25,730 nucleotides of DNA from a virus, in IMG/VR virus record IMGVR_UViG_3300034374_011615, positions 1 through 25,730 of that record; one strand, given 5' to 3'. The position numbers and the translations under genes were made by a program. The notes beneath the pieces are model-generated. The model searched no databases, had not been told where the DNA came from, and worked only from the letters and a program-made list of their open reading frames with translations. Below are positions 6,648-14,885 of this stretch, piece by piece; the first letter of the stretch is position 1; every line of letters starts with the position of its first letter.

Positions 6648-8438
6648 ATGTTATCAGCATTATTAGGAGTCGGTTCAAAATTATTTAAAGCAAAAAAACT
6701 TTCTTCTGGCAGAGAGTCGTCTGATGCTGGAAAGAAAATTGCTAAAAATAAGTTTCTTAATATAAAAGATAAGAAGAAGGGTGCTGATCCAATAAAGGAG
6801 GGTATGGTAAAGCCCCCAAGAATATCTGCTGAAAAACTTTTACCTCAAAGTAAAATAAACAATCTTCTAAAAGAAACTAAAACTGACAATAATAAAACTA
6901 AAGGAGGAGATATAAAAGGAATATTTGGAGAGATTTATAATAGTCTTAACGACATTATAAAATATCTTAAAAACGATAATGAAAATAAAAATAAACAAAA
7001 AGAAAGGCAAAGAGTAGAATCTCAAAGAGCAGCAAATAAAGTTAGAGAAAATGAATTAGAAGATAAAACAGATAAGTTTGGTTTCTTAAGAAATATAAGC
7101 CTACCAGATGATCCTCTTAATATTGTTGGATACTTTAGAAGTATTCTTATAGGTGCTCTTGTTTTAGCGGTATTAAAAAACCTTGACAAAATTGTCAATT
7201 TCTTTAGAAATGTCTATAAAGCTTTTGAAGAATTTATTACTCTTCTTGGAGAGTTTTTGAGTCCAGTATGGGATGGACTGAAATGGATTACCAATGAAGG
7301 TGTAAAAATAATTGCTGAAATTATGGGAGTTCCTAAAGAAGATATTGATGCGGATAACTTGTCAAAAAACCTAACCGAAATTGCTAAACTGATTCCGGGA
7401 ATGGAACAGTTGTTTAATAATATAAAATCAGCAGTAGATTCTCTTGATACTAATTCAAGTTCTTCAAGTTCTCCAAGTTCCCCAAGATCTTCATATGCTA
7501 AAGCAGGTGAAATACCATCAGAGGTAACTCAAGACACAGAATTTACTCAAGGAGTAACTAATCTTGCTAAAAAATATAATGTTCCAGAAGACTATCTTTA
7601 TGCAGTAATGGGATTTGAAACAGGAGGAACTTTTGATCCTTCTGTAAAAAACCAAGCAGGTTCTGGAGCTACTGGACTAATTCAATTTATGGATAGCACT
7701 GCTGAAGGATTGGGAACAACAACAGATAAATTAGCAGGAATGTCCAGATCTGAACAGCTAGTATATGTTGACAAATATTTTTCAGGTAAAGGAATTGAAG
7801 GTGGAAGTTTGTCTGATATCTATATGGCAGTTTTGTTTCCAGCAGCAGTTGGAAAACCCGATGACTTTGTTTTATTTGGAAAGGGCGCTATGAGTGGTTA
7901 TACTGGAAAAGCATATGAGCAAAACAAAGGACTCGATAAAAATAATGATGGAAGTATTACTAAAGCAGAAGCATCAGAATCTGTATCTAGATATCTACCA
8001 AAAAATTCTGTCCCTTCAAATATACCAGAATACGATGAGAATAAAACATACAAAGTTGGTGATGTTGTAATGAAAAATGGAAAGAACGTGAAATTTGATG
8101 GATTTGGATGGGCAGAAGTTCAAGGAATAACTTCTCAAAACTTAGGAGGAGGACAAGCACCGGCAGCACCAGTACCAGAACCACCAGCAGCACCAGCACA
8201 GGTTATTTCTTTAGAACCTAAAGCATCATCCAGCGTTTCAGGTATTTCTGAAAGAGCAGAATATGAAATTCCTGCAGGTTCTAGTCAAGTTTTTCTTATG
8301 CCACAACAATCTGGAGGTAATATTATAGTTTCTGGTGGTGGAGAAATGATGCCACCTATCATAGGACCTAAAAAGATTGATATATTAAATAGTTTATATC
8401 AGGCACAGTTAATTGGATTCTTATATAAGCAAGGATAA
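6648..8438 (+). CDS. Tape-measure-like tail protein with lytic transglycosylase (SLT) domain and EF-hand
   Basis: This is a 596-residue protein. The N-terminal part (about 50-180) repeats the plan of the preceding protein: KKG...KPP, a coiled coil, RVESQR (122-127), RENELE, then GYFRSILIGALVLAVLK (161-177). Residues about 300-415 form an SLT-type transglycosylase/lysozyme domain: 'MGFETGGTFDP' with catalytic Glu324, then GSGATGLIQFM (338-348). A textbook EF-hand loop follows at 430-441 (D-K-N-N-D-G-S-I-T-K-A-E). Then come an aromatic 'YKVGDVVMKNGKNVKFDGFG' element, an Ala/Pro linker and a conserved-looking C-terminus (DILNSLYQAQLIGFLY). It probably cleaves glycan strands during DNA entry. It starts one base after the previous stop, and an AGGA site precedes its ATG. 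Confidence 0.75.
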   Translation: MLSALLGVGSKLFKAKKLSSGRESSDAGKKIAKNKFLNIKDKKKGADPIKEGMVKPPRISAEKLLPQSKINNLLKETKTDNNKTKGGDIKGIFGEIYNSLNDIIKYLKNDNENKNKQKERQRVESQRAANKVRENELEDKTDKFGFLRNISLPDDPLNIVGYFRSILIGALVLAVLKNLDKIVNFFRNVYKAFEEFITLLGEFLSPVWDGLKWITNEGVKIIAEIMGVPKEDIDADNLSKNLTEIAKLIPGMEQLFNNIKSAVDSLDTNSSSSSSPSSPRSSYAKAGEIPSEVTQDTEFTQGVTNLAKKYNVPEDYLYAVMGFETGGTFDPSVKNQAGSGATGLIQFMDSTAEGLGTTTDKLAGMSRSEQLVYVDKYFSGKGIEGGSLSDIYMAVLFPAAVGKPDDFVLFGKGAMSGYTGKAYEQNKGLDKNNDGSITKAEASESVSRYLPKNSVPSNIPEYDENKTYKVGDVVMKNGKNVKFDGFGWAEVQGITSQNLGGGQAPAAPVPEPPAAPAQVISLEPKASSSVSGISERAEYEIPAGSSQVFLMPQQSGGNIIVSGGGEMMPPIIGPKKIDILNSLYQAQLIGFLYKQG

Positions 8439-9787
8439 TGGCAAATACTAATACAAGATCTGGTAATATAAATAAGTTCCAAGTTTTTTCCAATAAGGGA
8501 AACAGTAGTGTAGACTTATCTGCAGGTGCTCAAGAAATATATTATTACGAAAGTGTATTATCAAATTCCGTTTCACTCACAAGCACCATTATTGAAACTG
8601 GATACAGCTTAACTGATAGTGATAAAACTTTCAATAAAGGAATACTTGATACATTGCCGATTAGAGGTGGTGAACAGGTAATAATTGAAATAGAAGATGC
8701 TCAAGAACAAAGCACCAAGTTAAAGTTTTCTGGTGACAGTTCTTTTTATGTCAATAGAGTTCGAGATATTAGTCCAGAAACTCAAAGCGATCTTTATTAT
8801 ATTGATATGTGTACTAGAGAGTTTATAGCAAATGAACAATCAAGATGTGTGAATCGTTATAATGGACCTACATCTGCAAGTGTATCTAATATACTAACAG
8901 ATCAGAGAGGTTTAAACTCTCAGAAAAATTTAGACATAGATCAAACAAATCTTACTTATAACTTTATAGGAAATAGTAGAAAACCTTTTTATGTTTGTAC
9001 TTGGTTAGCATCTAAATCTGTACCAGCAAATGTTGGCGAGATTGGAGCAGCTGCTGGATACTTTTTCTATGAAACATATGATGGATTTAAGTTTAAATCT
9101 ATTGATAATTTATTTAAACAAAGTCCTAAAAAGAAATACATTCACACAGGAACTGAATCTTTGCCTGTTGGATATGATGCTTCTATATTATCTTACCAAA
9201 TTAAAAGGGATATAGATTTACAAAGTAATCTAACTCTAGGAACATATTCTAATAGAACTTTGTTCTTTGACTTTTTTGCTATGGAATATTTGGAAAGAGA
9301 TTTTAATGTAGATGAAAACCAGCAAAATGGAAAGATAGTTTCTGCTAGTGAAAACGACATTACTTATGTTGCAGATGAATTTAGAACTCCAACATCAAGA
9401 TTAATGAATCATATTCTAGACATTGGAGTTCTTCCTCCAGGAAAAAATTCAGAAGAGGAGTTGAAAAACTGGAAGTCGAAGTTAAAGAACCCAACATATG
9501 ATGCTCCAAAGACGATGGTTCAAGCAATCATGAGATACAATCAACTCTTTACTATTAAGACAGAAATTATTATTGCTGGCGATTTTTCTTTAAGAGCAGG
9601 AGATTTAATCTATTGTGACTTTCCACAATTAACAACGGAAAAAAACCCTGAAGTAAATAATGATAAAGAATTTGGCACAGGTGGCATATATATGATAGCG
9701 AGCTTATGTCATAGAATAACTCCAAGAGATACTTTTACAAGTTTAACTCTTGTCAGAGATACCTTCGGAAGAAAACCGTTTAACTAA
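8438..9787 (+). CDS. Baseplate hub protein, gp27-like
   Basis: This is a 449-residue protein (T4 gp27 is 391 aa). It starts within the previous stop (TAATG). Early residues show '.KFQVFSNKG...VDLSAG', then 'YYESVLSNSVSLTSTIIETG', 'LPIRGGEQVIIEIED' and 'FYVNRVRDISPETQSDLYYI', the order of a hub protein of the gp27/VgrG N-terminal type. The middle has 'RKPFYVCTWLASKSVP' and 'AAAGYFFYETYDGFKFKSID'. The C-terminus has 'AGDFSLRAGDLIYCDFPQL', typical of the second tube-like hub domain. gp27 trimers join the gp5 spike to the tail tube. Placement just before gp5 supports this. The name gp27 is by position and pattern rather than a residue-level alignment. Confidence 0.72.
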   Translation: MANTNTRSGNINKFQVFSNKGNSSVDLSAGAQEIYYYESVLSNSVSLTSTIIETGYSLTDSDKTFNKGILDTLPIRGGEQVIIEIEDAQEQSTKLKFSGDSSFYVNRVRDISPETQSDLYYIDMCTREFIANEQSRCVNRYNGPTSASVSNILTDQRGLNSQKNLDIDQTNLTYNFIGNSRKPFYVCTWLASKSVPANVGEIGAAAGYFFYETYDGFKFKSIDNLFKQSPKKKYIHTGTESLPVGYDASILSYQIKRDIDLQSNLTLGTYSNRTLFFDFFAMEYLERDFNVDENQQNGKIVSASENDITYVADEFRTPTSRLMNHILDIGVLPPGKNSEEELKNWKSKLKNPTYDAPKTMVQAIMRYNQLFTIKTEIIIAGDFSLRAGDLIYCDFPQLTTEKNPEVNNDKEFGTGGIYMIASLCHRITPRDTFTSLTLVRDTFGRKPFN

Positions 9788-9788
9788 A

Positions 9789-10007
9789 ATGGAAAAGAAA
9801 ACACTTCAACAACATATAAATGATGACATTGACGAACTCGATAATGTGGATTTAAATCCACAAAGAAGAAGACATATTACTAGCGAACTGGATCAACTAG
9901 AGCAGTATCAAAGCAACCATCCTGATACAGATCATGATCCAAATCCACTTGAACTATTTTGCGATTTAAATCCAGACGAACCAGAATGTAAAGTATTTGA
10001 CCTATAA
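9789..10007 (+). CDS. Small conserved-looking acidic protein between hub and gp5
   Basis: The protein has 72 residues from the ATG at 9789, two bases after the gp27-like stop. An upstream in-frame ATG at 9750 would overlap that gene by 38 bases and is less likely. The sequence is acidic and helical (DDIDELDNVDLNPQRRRHI, then ELDQLEQYQSNHP) and ends in LELFCDLNPDEPECKVFDL with two Cys eight residues apart. It overlaps the gp5 start (TAATG), so it is coupled to hub production. A hub-assembly chaperone or a minor baseplate part is possible. I do not recognise a named family. Confidence 0.72.
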   Translation: MEKKTLQQHINDDIDELDNVDLNPQRRRHITSELDQLEQYQSNHPDTDHDPNPLELFCDLNPDEPECKVFDL

Positions 10008-12466
10008 TGATAGAACAAGGATTCCTAAAAAAGCATTATGTTGGAAGAGATGGATTTGTCTGGTGGATAGGACAAATAACTGATAGTAGAGAGTGGAAAT
10101 CAAATTTAGCTGAATATAGAGTAACAACTCTAGATGAAAATCCTGGTTTTGATTATAGGTATAAGGTTCGCATTATGGGGTATCATACCTCTAGTGAGGA
10201 CCTAAAGGACTCTGAACTTCCTTGGGCAAGTGTAATGCTTCCAGTTACTGCGGGTGGAGGCACTGGTGGTTCATCTCAAACACCAAATTTGAGACAAGGA
10301 AACTTTGTTTATGGTTTCTTTGCTGATGGTGAAGATGGACAACAACCAATAATTATGGGGGTATTGGGATATAACCAATACACTCCAATAGTTAATGGTA
10401 CATTAAAAGGAAACTCACCGTTTAAACCGTTTGAAGGATATACAAATAGAGAAACTGTTGCTACTTATAGTCTTAGAACAACCAATACAGACCAAACACC
10501 AGCAGCTAGTCCTGGAAACAGCACCAATTTAAATAAAACAAAAATTCAGGATTCTACTGGTTATAATAATCTTTCAGATGGTGCTTCAGCACAACAAAAA
10601 CTGGAGGGTACTAAAGAAATTACAGTAGCACTAACTTCTGTTTGTGAAAAGCAACCTTTAGGTGGCATTCAGTTAGAGATAAAAAACCTTATTATGAATT
10701 TGGAGAATGCAAAGAACAGTATAAATGATTGGAAAACAAGAGTTTCTACTAACATTGCTGATGCTCAAAAATTTATAGATGAAAAAGTTCAACTTGCTTC
10801 CAAAAAAATTGCGGAAGGAGTCCAATGGGTAATTAGAGAAATAGAAAAAAGAACTATTGATAGGCTTGAAAATGCACTAAAGGTTGGATACTCTAATCTA
10901 TTTCCAAATACAAGAGCATCTGCTAAAGAAGGAATTGCTGGTGTATTAGATGCAGCTGCTTGTGTTTTTAGAAAAATTCTTAAGAACCTTTATTCTATAG
11001 TTTCTAAATTATTGGTTGGAGTCGTAGATAAAGTTGTCAATGTTCCAAGATGTTTTGCTGAAGAATTTTTATCCACTGTTCTTGGTGGAATTGTTGGAGA
11101 AATATCCAGCGGAATAAAAAGTATTTTGTCTACGGTCACTGGTTTAGTAGGAACTGTAGCAGATCTTGCTGGTGACATAATTGGTTTTATTCAAGATATA
11201 TTTTCATTCTTATCTTGTGACGAGCAACCAGAGTGTCCAACTGTTGATACTTGGAGTCCTTGGGATGGTCCATCAAAATCCGAATCAATTAACTTGGGAA
11301 GATTGATTAGTGGAATTAAATCGAAGGTTAAAGGCGGTGTAGATTCTGTCACAAACGTAGTAGATTCTGTATCAGCAATACCAGGGAACATTGCTAACAG
11401 TGTAAATGGGTTTATACAAAACCCTCTTGGCGGGAACTGTGATGTTGGTCCTTTACTTTGCGGTCCTCCAACAGTACAATTTTTTGGTGGTGGAGGAAGT
11501 GGTGCTTCTGGAAACGTTATTGTTGATTTTGCCGGAAGTATTATAGGAGTTGATCTTACAAGCACTGGGGGTGGATATAGTAGACCACCATTTGTAAGTT
11601 TTCAGGATACTTGTGGTACAGGAACTGGTGCTGTAGGAAGAGCAATACTTAGATTTAGACCTGACACTAAAGAAAAGTCAAACCAAACAGATGAGATTGG
11701 TGGTGAAGATGGTAATGATGGAGAACTTAATTTCAGTGGTTCTTCAGGTTCTCCTGGAGCTACGGCAGATCCTGCAACTTCAGGAATAACTACAACAGGA
11801 GGACCAATAAATACCGATGGTTTTCAGAATGGTGAAGTTATTGCTGTTGTAATCGAAGACCCTGGATATGGATATCTTTACCAACCAGATGGTTCTCAAG
11901 GTGGTGGTGGAAGAACTTTTGCTAACTATTGCGAAACTATAGTTAGAAGAGCAAATGGAACTTATGATGTTCCTTATGTCTCTGGTAAGATCATTTCCCT
12001 AAAAGTTGGAGACTGGGTTCAGTTTCCAAACCAAGCAGCATTTAAAATAACTGAAGACCAAGAAGTTACCGCACCTACTTGTGAAGACTTACAATCTCCC
12101 GGTCAATCAAATCCAACAGATACAACAACATCATATCCCGTTGATCTTGTCATTGGAGACTTTGAAATAATCAACCCCGGTTATGACTACCAAGAAGGAG
12201 ATACTGTTGTTAACGATAATGACGATACTTTTAGTGCTGTAGTAACATCAGTAACTTCTACTGGTGCTATAAGATCTGTTGAACTTTTAGATGCTGGTAG
12301 ACCTTCCATTGAATATACAAAACTTTTTGTAAATAGTGATGCTGGATTTAATGCTGTAATACTTCCAAAGTATGATATTACTAGGTTGACTCCGGAAGAA
12401 GTTGAAATTAAATTGACCCAAGGTCAAGAAGTATTATCTGTAGTAGACTGTGTAGGTAAAGTATAA
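10007..12466 (+). CDS. gp5: gp5-like baseplate hub/spike protein with OB domain, without a lysozyme domain
   Basis: This is an 819-residue protein. Residues 1 to about 140 match the gp5 OB-fold: 'FVWWIGQITDSREW', 'YRYKVRIMGYHT', 'LPWASVMLPVTAGGGTGGSS', 'GNFVYGFFADGED' and 'QPIIMGVLGY', parallel to the T4 gp5 N-terminus. T4 gp5 then carries a T4-lysozyme domain and a beta-helix needle; here neither follows. Instead there is a long helical part (about 220-400), amphipathic then hydrophobic ('STVTGLVGTVADLAGDIIGF'), then a Gly-rich stretch and beta modules of the type 'LTSTGGGYSRPPFVSF' and 'IEDPGYGY', ending in a Cys-containing tail. It starts within the previous stop (TAATG) and its own stop overlaps the next start. 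The OB identity is firm; the function of the middle is unknown. Confidence 0.83.
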   Translation: MIEQGFLKKHYVGRDGFVWWIGQITDSREWKSNLAEYRVTTLDENPGFDYRYKVRIMGYHTSSEDLKDSELPWASVMLPVTAGGGTGGSSQTPNLRQGNFVYGFFADGEDGQQPIIMGVLGYNQYTPIVNGTLKGNSPFKPFEGYTNRETVATYSLRTTNTDQTPAASPGNSTNLNKTKIQDSTGYNNLSDGASAQQKLEGTKEITVALTSVCEKQPLGGIQLEIKNLIMNLENAKNSINDWKTRVSTNIADAQKFIDEKVQLASKKIAEGVQWVIREIEKRTIDRLENALKVGYSNLFPNTRASAKEGIAGVLDAAACVFRKILKNLYSIVSKLLVGVVDKVVNVPRCFAEEFLSTVLGGIVGEISSGIKSILSTVTGLVGTVADLAGDIIGFIQDIFSFLSCDEQPECPTVDTWSPWDGPSKSESINLGRLISGIKSKVKGGVDSVTNVVDSVSAIPGNIANSVNGFIQNPLGGNCDVGPLLCGPPTVQFFGGGGSGASGNVIVDFAGSIIGVDLTSTGGGYSRPPFVSFQDTCGTGTGAVGRAILRFRPDTKEKSNQTDEIGGEDGNDGELNFSGSSGSPGATADPATSGITTTGGPINTDGFQNGEVIAVVIEDPGYGYLYQPDGSQGGGGRTFANYCETIVRRANGTYDVPYVSGKIISLKVGDWVQFPNQAAFKITEDQEVTAPTCEDLQSPGQSNPTDTTTSYPVDLVIGDFEIINPGYDYQEGDTVVNDNDDTFSAVVTSVTSTGAIRSVELLDAGRPSIEYTKLFVNSDAGFNAVILPKYDITRLTPEEVEIKLTQGQEVLSVVDCVGKV

Positions 12467-13065
12467 TGCCAAGAAGAAAGGACAGTACGTCAGTAAGATA
12501 TGGAACACATCACGGTGAAATAAAATTCGGGCACATTCACGACGATGATGTTCAAGCTGGAGTCATGCTTCGTGCTGGAGTTGACGCTGGAAGACATTAT
12601 ATGAGTATGGATTCCACTGGTTCTCCAACCAGAAAAGGTGGAACTATTAATAAATGTCCAGGAACTTATCAGATTTTATCTGGACAAGATGTTCCAGAAG
12701 ATATTCCTGGTCTTTATTTTGAAGCAGAGAGTGGTGATATTGTAATAAAAGCTCCTAATGGAAGAATTAGAATAGAAGCAATAAATATTGATATGAGAGC
12801 CTCTGGAAGTGGAGGTAATAATGGAGTCGTTGTAATTGATGCCAATGAAAAAGTAATAGTAAAAGCTCCATCTATAGACATAGATAGTAAAGTATCTACA
12901 AAGGTTTTTTCCGAAAAAACTGTTGAGGTTATTGGAAAAAATATTCTTAACATTTATGGAGGACTAGTTGACTGTGCAGATGGAGCATCATCTATCTACC
13001 CATCAAAACCTTCTCCCAAAGTTGGAATTAGTTTATACGAAAACGAAAGAAGACTTTTTAATTAA
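12466..13065 (+). CDS. Spike tip/needle-like beta-helix protein (gp5 C-terminal type)
   Basis: This 199-residue protein starts within the gp5 stop (TAATG). The N-terminal part is His/Asp-rich (GTHHGEIKFGHIHDDD) with 'HYMSMDSTGSPTRKGG'. Residues about 85-165 alternate short hydrophobic strands: GDIVIKAPNGRIRIEAINID, then VVVIDANEKVIVKAPSIDID, then KTVEVIGKNILNIYGG. This pattern is that of the triple-stranded beta-helix of gp5C and VgrG needles. It is inferred to form the membrane-piercing needle below the gp5 OB trimer, encoded as its own gene. An HxH at residues 23-25 could bind metal, but it is not at the C-terminal tip where phage P2 gpV has its iron site. Confidence 0.68.
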   Translation: MPRRKDSTSVRYGTHHGEIKFGHIHDDDVQAGVMLRAGVDAGRHYMSMDSTGSPTRKGGTINKCPGTYQILSGQDVPEDIPGLYFEAESGDIVIKAPNGRIRIEAINIDMRASGSGGNNGVVVIDANEKVIVKAPSIDIDSKVSTKVFSEKTVEVIGKNILNIYGGLVDCADGASSIYPSKPSPKVGISLYENERRLFN

Positions 13066-13073
13066 CTAGAAAA

Positions 13074-13319
13074 ATGAATTTACCACAATACGAACACTGG
13101 GATTTGTCTCTTAGAGGTAAACTTATAGGTTCAAATGAAATTGAACTTCCTGAAGAGTGGGAAAAGTATATTGACATAAGATCAATAACAGTTTCAATTA
13201 CTCCTATTGGAGCAAGACAAAATATAATTGTAAAAAGAGCGGATACAAAAAAAGTTTATTTGGAAAGTTATGGTTTTCCAATAGAATGTTACTACCACAT
13301 ATACGCAAACACAAAGTAG
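13074..13319 (+). CDS. Short single-domain structural protein (LPxxW beta domain)
   Basis: This 81-residue protein resembles the C-terminal domain of the two following proteins. It has 'LRGKLIGSNEIELPEEWEKY', then ITVSITPIGARQNIIVKRAD, then ECYYHIYANTK, which aligns with RGK..n..I.LPeyW..lvd...ItV.iTPi...QnI.V...c.y.vy in those. It lacks the upstream 'GWRL.H.C.EGPE' segment they have. It is probably a virion or fibre-associated protein. It begins eight bases after the spike gene; no strong ribosome-binding site is seen. Confidence 0.68.
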   Translation: MNLPQYEHWDLSLRGKLIGSNEIELPEEWEKYIDIRSITVSITPIGARQNIIVKRADTKKVYLESYGFPIECYYHIYANTK

Positions 13320-13320
13320 A

Positions 13321-14106
13321 ATGAAAGTACCAGATCTATACGTAGGAAAACAATTATTTGTTGGAACTGGAGCACCTACTGCTTTGGGGATTGGTCCTGT
13401 AGCAGCAAGAGGTTCTGCGTATATTGAAGGTCCAACAATTACAGGAGACCCTTCTGTTTTTCCTTTTGCGTTTGGTTGTGCCAACGTAGGTCCCCCAGTA
13501 AATGCAGAAGCTATACCTCCAGTTCCTATCATTCCAGGTTTTGTAGCGGGTTTTAATCACTCTCCATATTCTCTTGCGGTTGTTGGTGATGCTGCTATAT
13601 TCAATGACTTAACAGTAAATGGTCAGATAGAAGTAGGAACAAATCTTATTGCTCAAGGTGAGGTTATTGCTAGAGTTCTTGGTAAACCTCATATACTTTC
13701 AGTCAAAAAAGACTTTGATATTAAGCACCCCACCAAAGAAGGTTGGAGACTTACTCATGCTTGCTTAGAAGGTCCAGAAGCAGGAGTATATTATAGAGGT
13801 AAGACCATAAATAACGATAAGATAATCTTACCAGAATACTGGAAAGGTTTGGTTGATGAGGATACTATTACTGTAAATATAACTCCAGTAAAATATCACC
13901 AAAATATTATGGTAGAAAAAATAGAAGACAATACTGTTTTCTTAAATGAAAAGGATGGTTTGGAAATCAATTGCCACTTCCATGTTTATGGTGAGAGAGT
14001 TGATACTGAAAAATTAATCCCAGAATATGAAGGAGAGATAGAAGACTATCCAGGAGATAATTCTCAAAGGTCTATTGTTGGTTGGAATTATGATGTTAAG
14101 AAATAG
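13321..14106 (+). CDS. Virion/tail-fibre-associated protein with EGPE and LPxxW domains
   Basis: This is a 261-residue protein. The N-terminal half is Gly/Pro/Ala-rich (LFVGTGAPTALGIGPVAARG), followed by a fibre-type strand 'DAAIFNDLTVNGQIEVGTNL'. From about residue 135: 'HPTKEGWRLTHACLEGPEAG' and VYYRGK, then ILPEYWKGLVDEDTITVNIT, then 'INCHFHVYGERVDTEKLIPE' and an acidic tail. The HPTKxGxRLxHxxLEGPE segment followed by the LPxYW domain is, to my knowledge, frequent in structural proteins of marine T4-like phages. It starts one base after the previous stop. A short-fibre or fibre-collar role is possible; none is proven. Confidence 0.72.
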   Translation: MKVPDLYVGKQLFVGTGAPTALGIGPVAARGSAYIEGPTITGDPSVFPFAFGCANVGPPVNAEAIPPVPIIPGFVAGFNHSPYSLAVVGDAAIFNDLTVNGQIEVGTNLIAQGEVIARVLGKPHILSVKKDFDIKHPTKEGWRLTHACLEGPEAGVYYRGKTINNDKIILPEYWKGLVDEDTITVNITPVKYHQNIMVEKIEDNTVFLNEKDGLEINCHFHVYGERVDTEKLIPEYEGEIEDYPGDNSQRSIVGWNYDVKK

Positions 14107-14117
14107 AAGTAAATAAA

Positions 14118-14885
14118 ATGCCTCTTACCCCAGAAATAAAAAAGACAAAACCTAGTAAAAATAGTACTTTCAAACCAAGGTCTGTAGGTAAGACTGATTG
14201 TTCAGATCCTCCTATTAGTGGATTACCTTCTTTTAATTATGATTGGGTTCCTAAGTATGACAATGGAGATTCGGAACCAATTAAGGATTTAGATCTTCCT
14301 CCTTCATGTGTGCCTTGGTATTATTATTACATGAAGGTGGGATCTATATGGGCGTTTGATAATATAATTACAGAAACAAATTTGCTTGCCAGAGGTGAGG
14401 TTGTTGGAAATAATGGAAGACATGTTCTATCAAATAAAAAGAATCTTCCATTTGACATGCCCCACCCCAACAAAAAGGGTTGGAGGTTAAGGCATGTTTG
14501 TATTGAGGGTCCTGAGATTGCTGTATATTGTAGAGGAAAGGTTCCAGAGAATGGAGTAATTAATCTCCCTTCTTATTGGGAAGGACTGGTTAATAAAGAT
14601 GATATGTCAATAAGTCTTACTCCTATTGGACATTGGCAAGAACTTTTTGTAAAAGAAGTTAAGGGCAATCAAGTTATTGTTGGAAACAACGCAGCAAATG
14701 CAATTAAAGCAGACTACTATATTGTAGGAAGAAGATTAGATGATGACCTTATTGTAGAGTATGAGGGCGATTCCTACGAAGATTATCCTGGAGGAAACGA
14801 AGGATATTCTTTCAACTACGATAACGACTATGTTGAAAGTATTATTAAAAAAGAAGTCAACGACATAATGAAGAATAATGTTTAA
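14118..14885 (+). CDS. Virion/tail-fibre-associated protein, paralogue of the preceding one
   Basis: This is a 255-residue protein. Its N-terminus differs from its neighbour (basic and Pro-rich, then 'PSCVPWYYYYMKVGSIWAFD'). From about residue 105 it is clearly paralogous: 'HPNKKGWRLRHVCIEGPEIA', VYCRGK, INLPSYWEGLVNKDDMSISL, then ADYYIVGRRLDDDLIVEYEG and DYPGGNE. The C-terminus is acidic and helical (SIIKKEVNDIMKNNV). The gene overlaps the next by eight bases. It is inferred to be a structural protein made by tandem duplication with divergence of the N-terminus, which may set its position in the virion. Confidence 0.72.
   Translation: MPLTPEIKKTKPSKNSTFKPRSVGKTDCSDPPISGLPSFNYDWVPKYDNGDSEPIKDLDLPPSCVPWYYYYMKVGSIWAFDNIITETNLLARGEVVGNNGRHVLSNKKNLPFDMPHPNKKGWRLRHVCIEGPEIAVYCRGKVPENGVINLPSYWEGLVNKDDMSISLTPIGHWQELFVKEVKGNQVIVGNNAANAIKADYYIVGRRLDDDLIVEYEGDSYEDYPGGNEGYSFNYDNDYVESIIKKEVNDIMKNNV

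Noticed and set aside
8467-8474. Exact TATAAATA on the plus strand
   Set aside because: It lies 10-12 codons inside the gp27-like gene with no start codon suitably placed after it, so it is probably chance in AT-rich coding sequence.
9750-9788. Upstream ATG extending the small hub-adjacent protein to 85 residues
   Set aside because: It would overlap the gp27-like gene by 38 bases in another frame; the ATG at 9789, just after that stop, fits the spacing of the other genes.
11191-11565. 124-residue open frame antisense to gp5
   Set aside because: It mirrors the codon bias of gp5 and has no recognisable domain or start signal.
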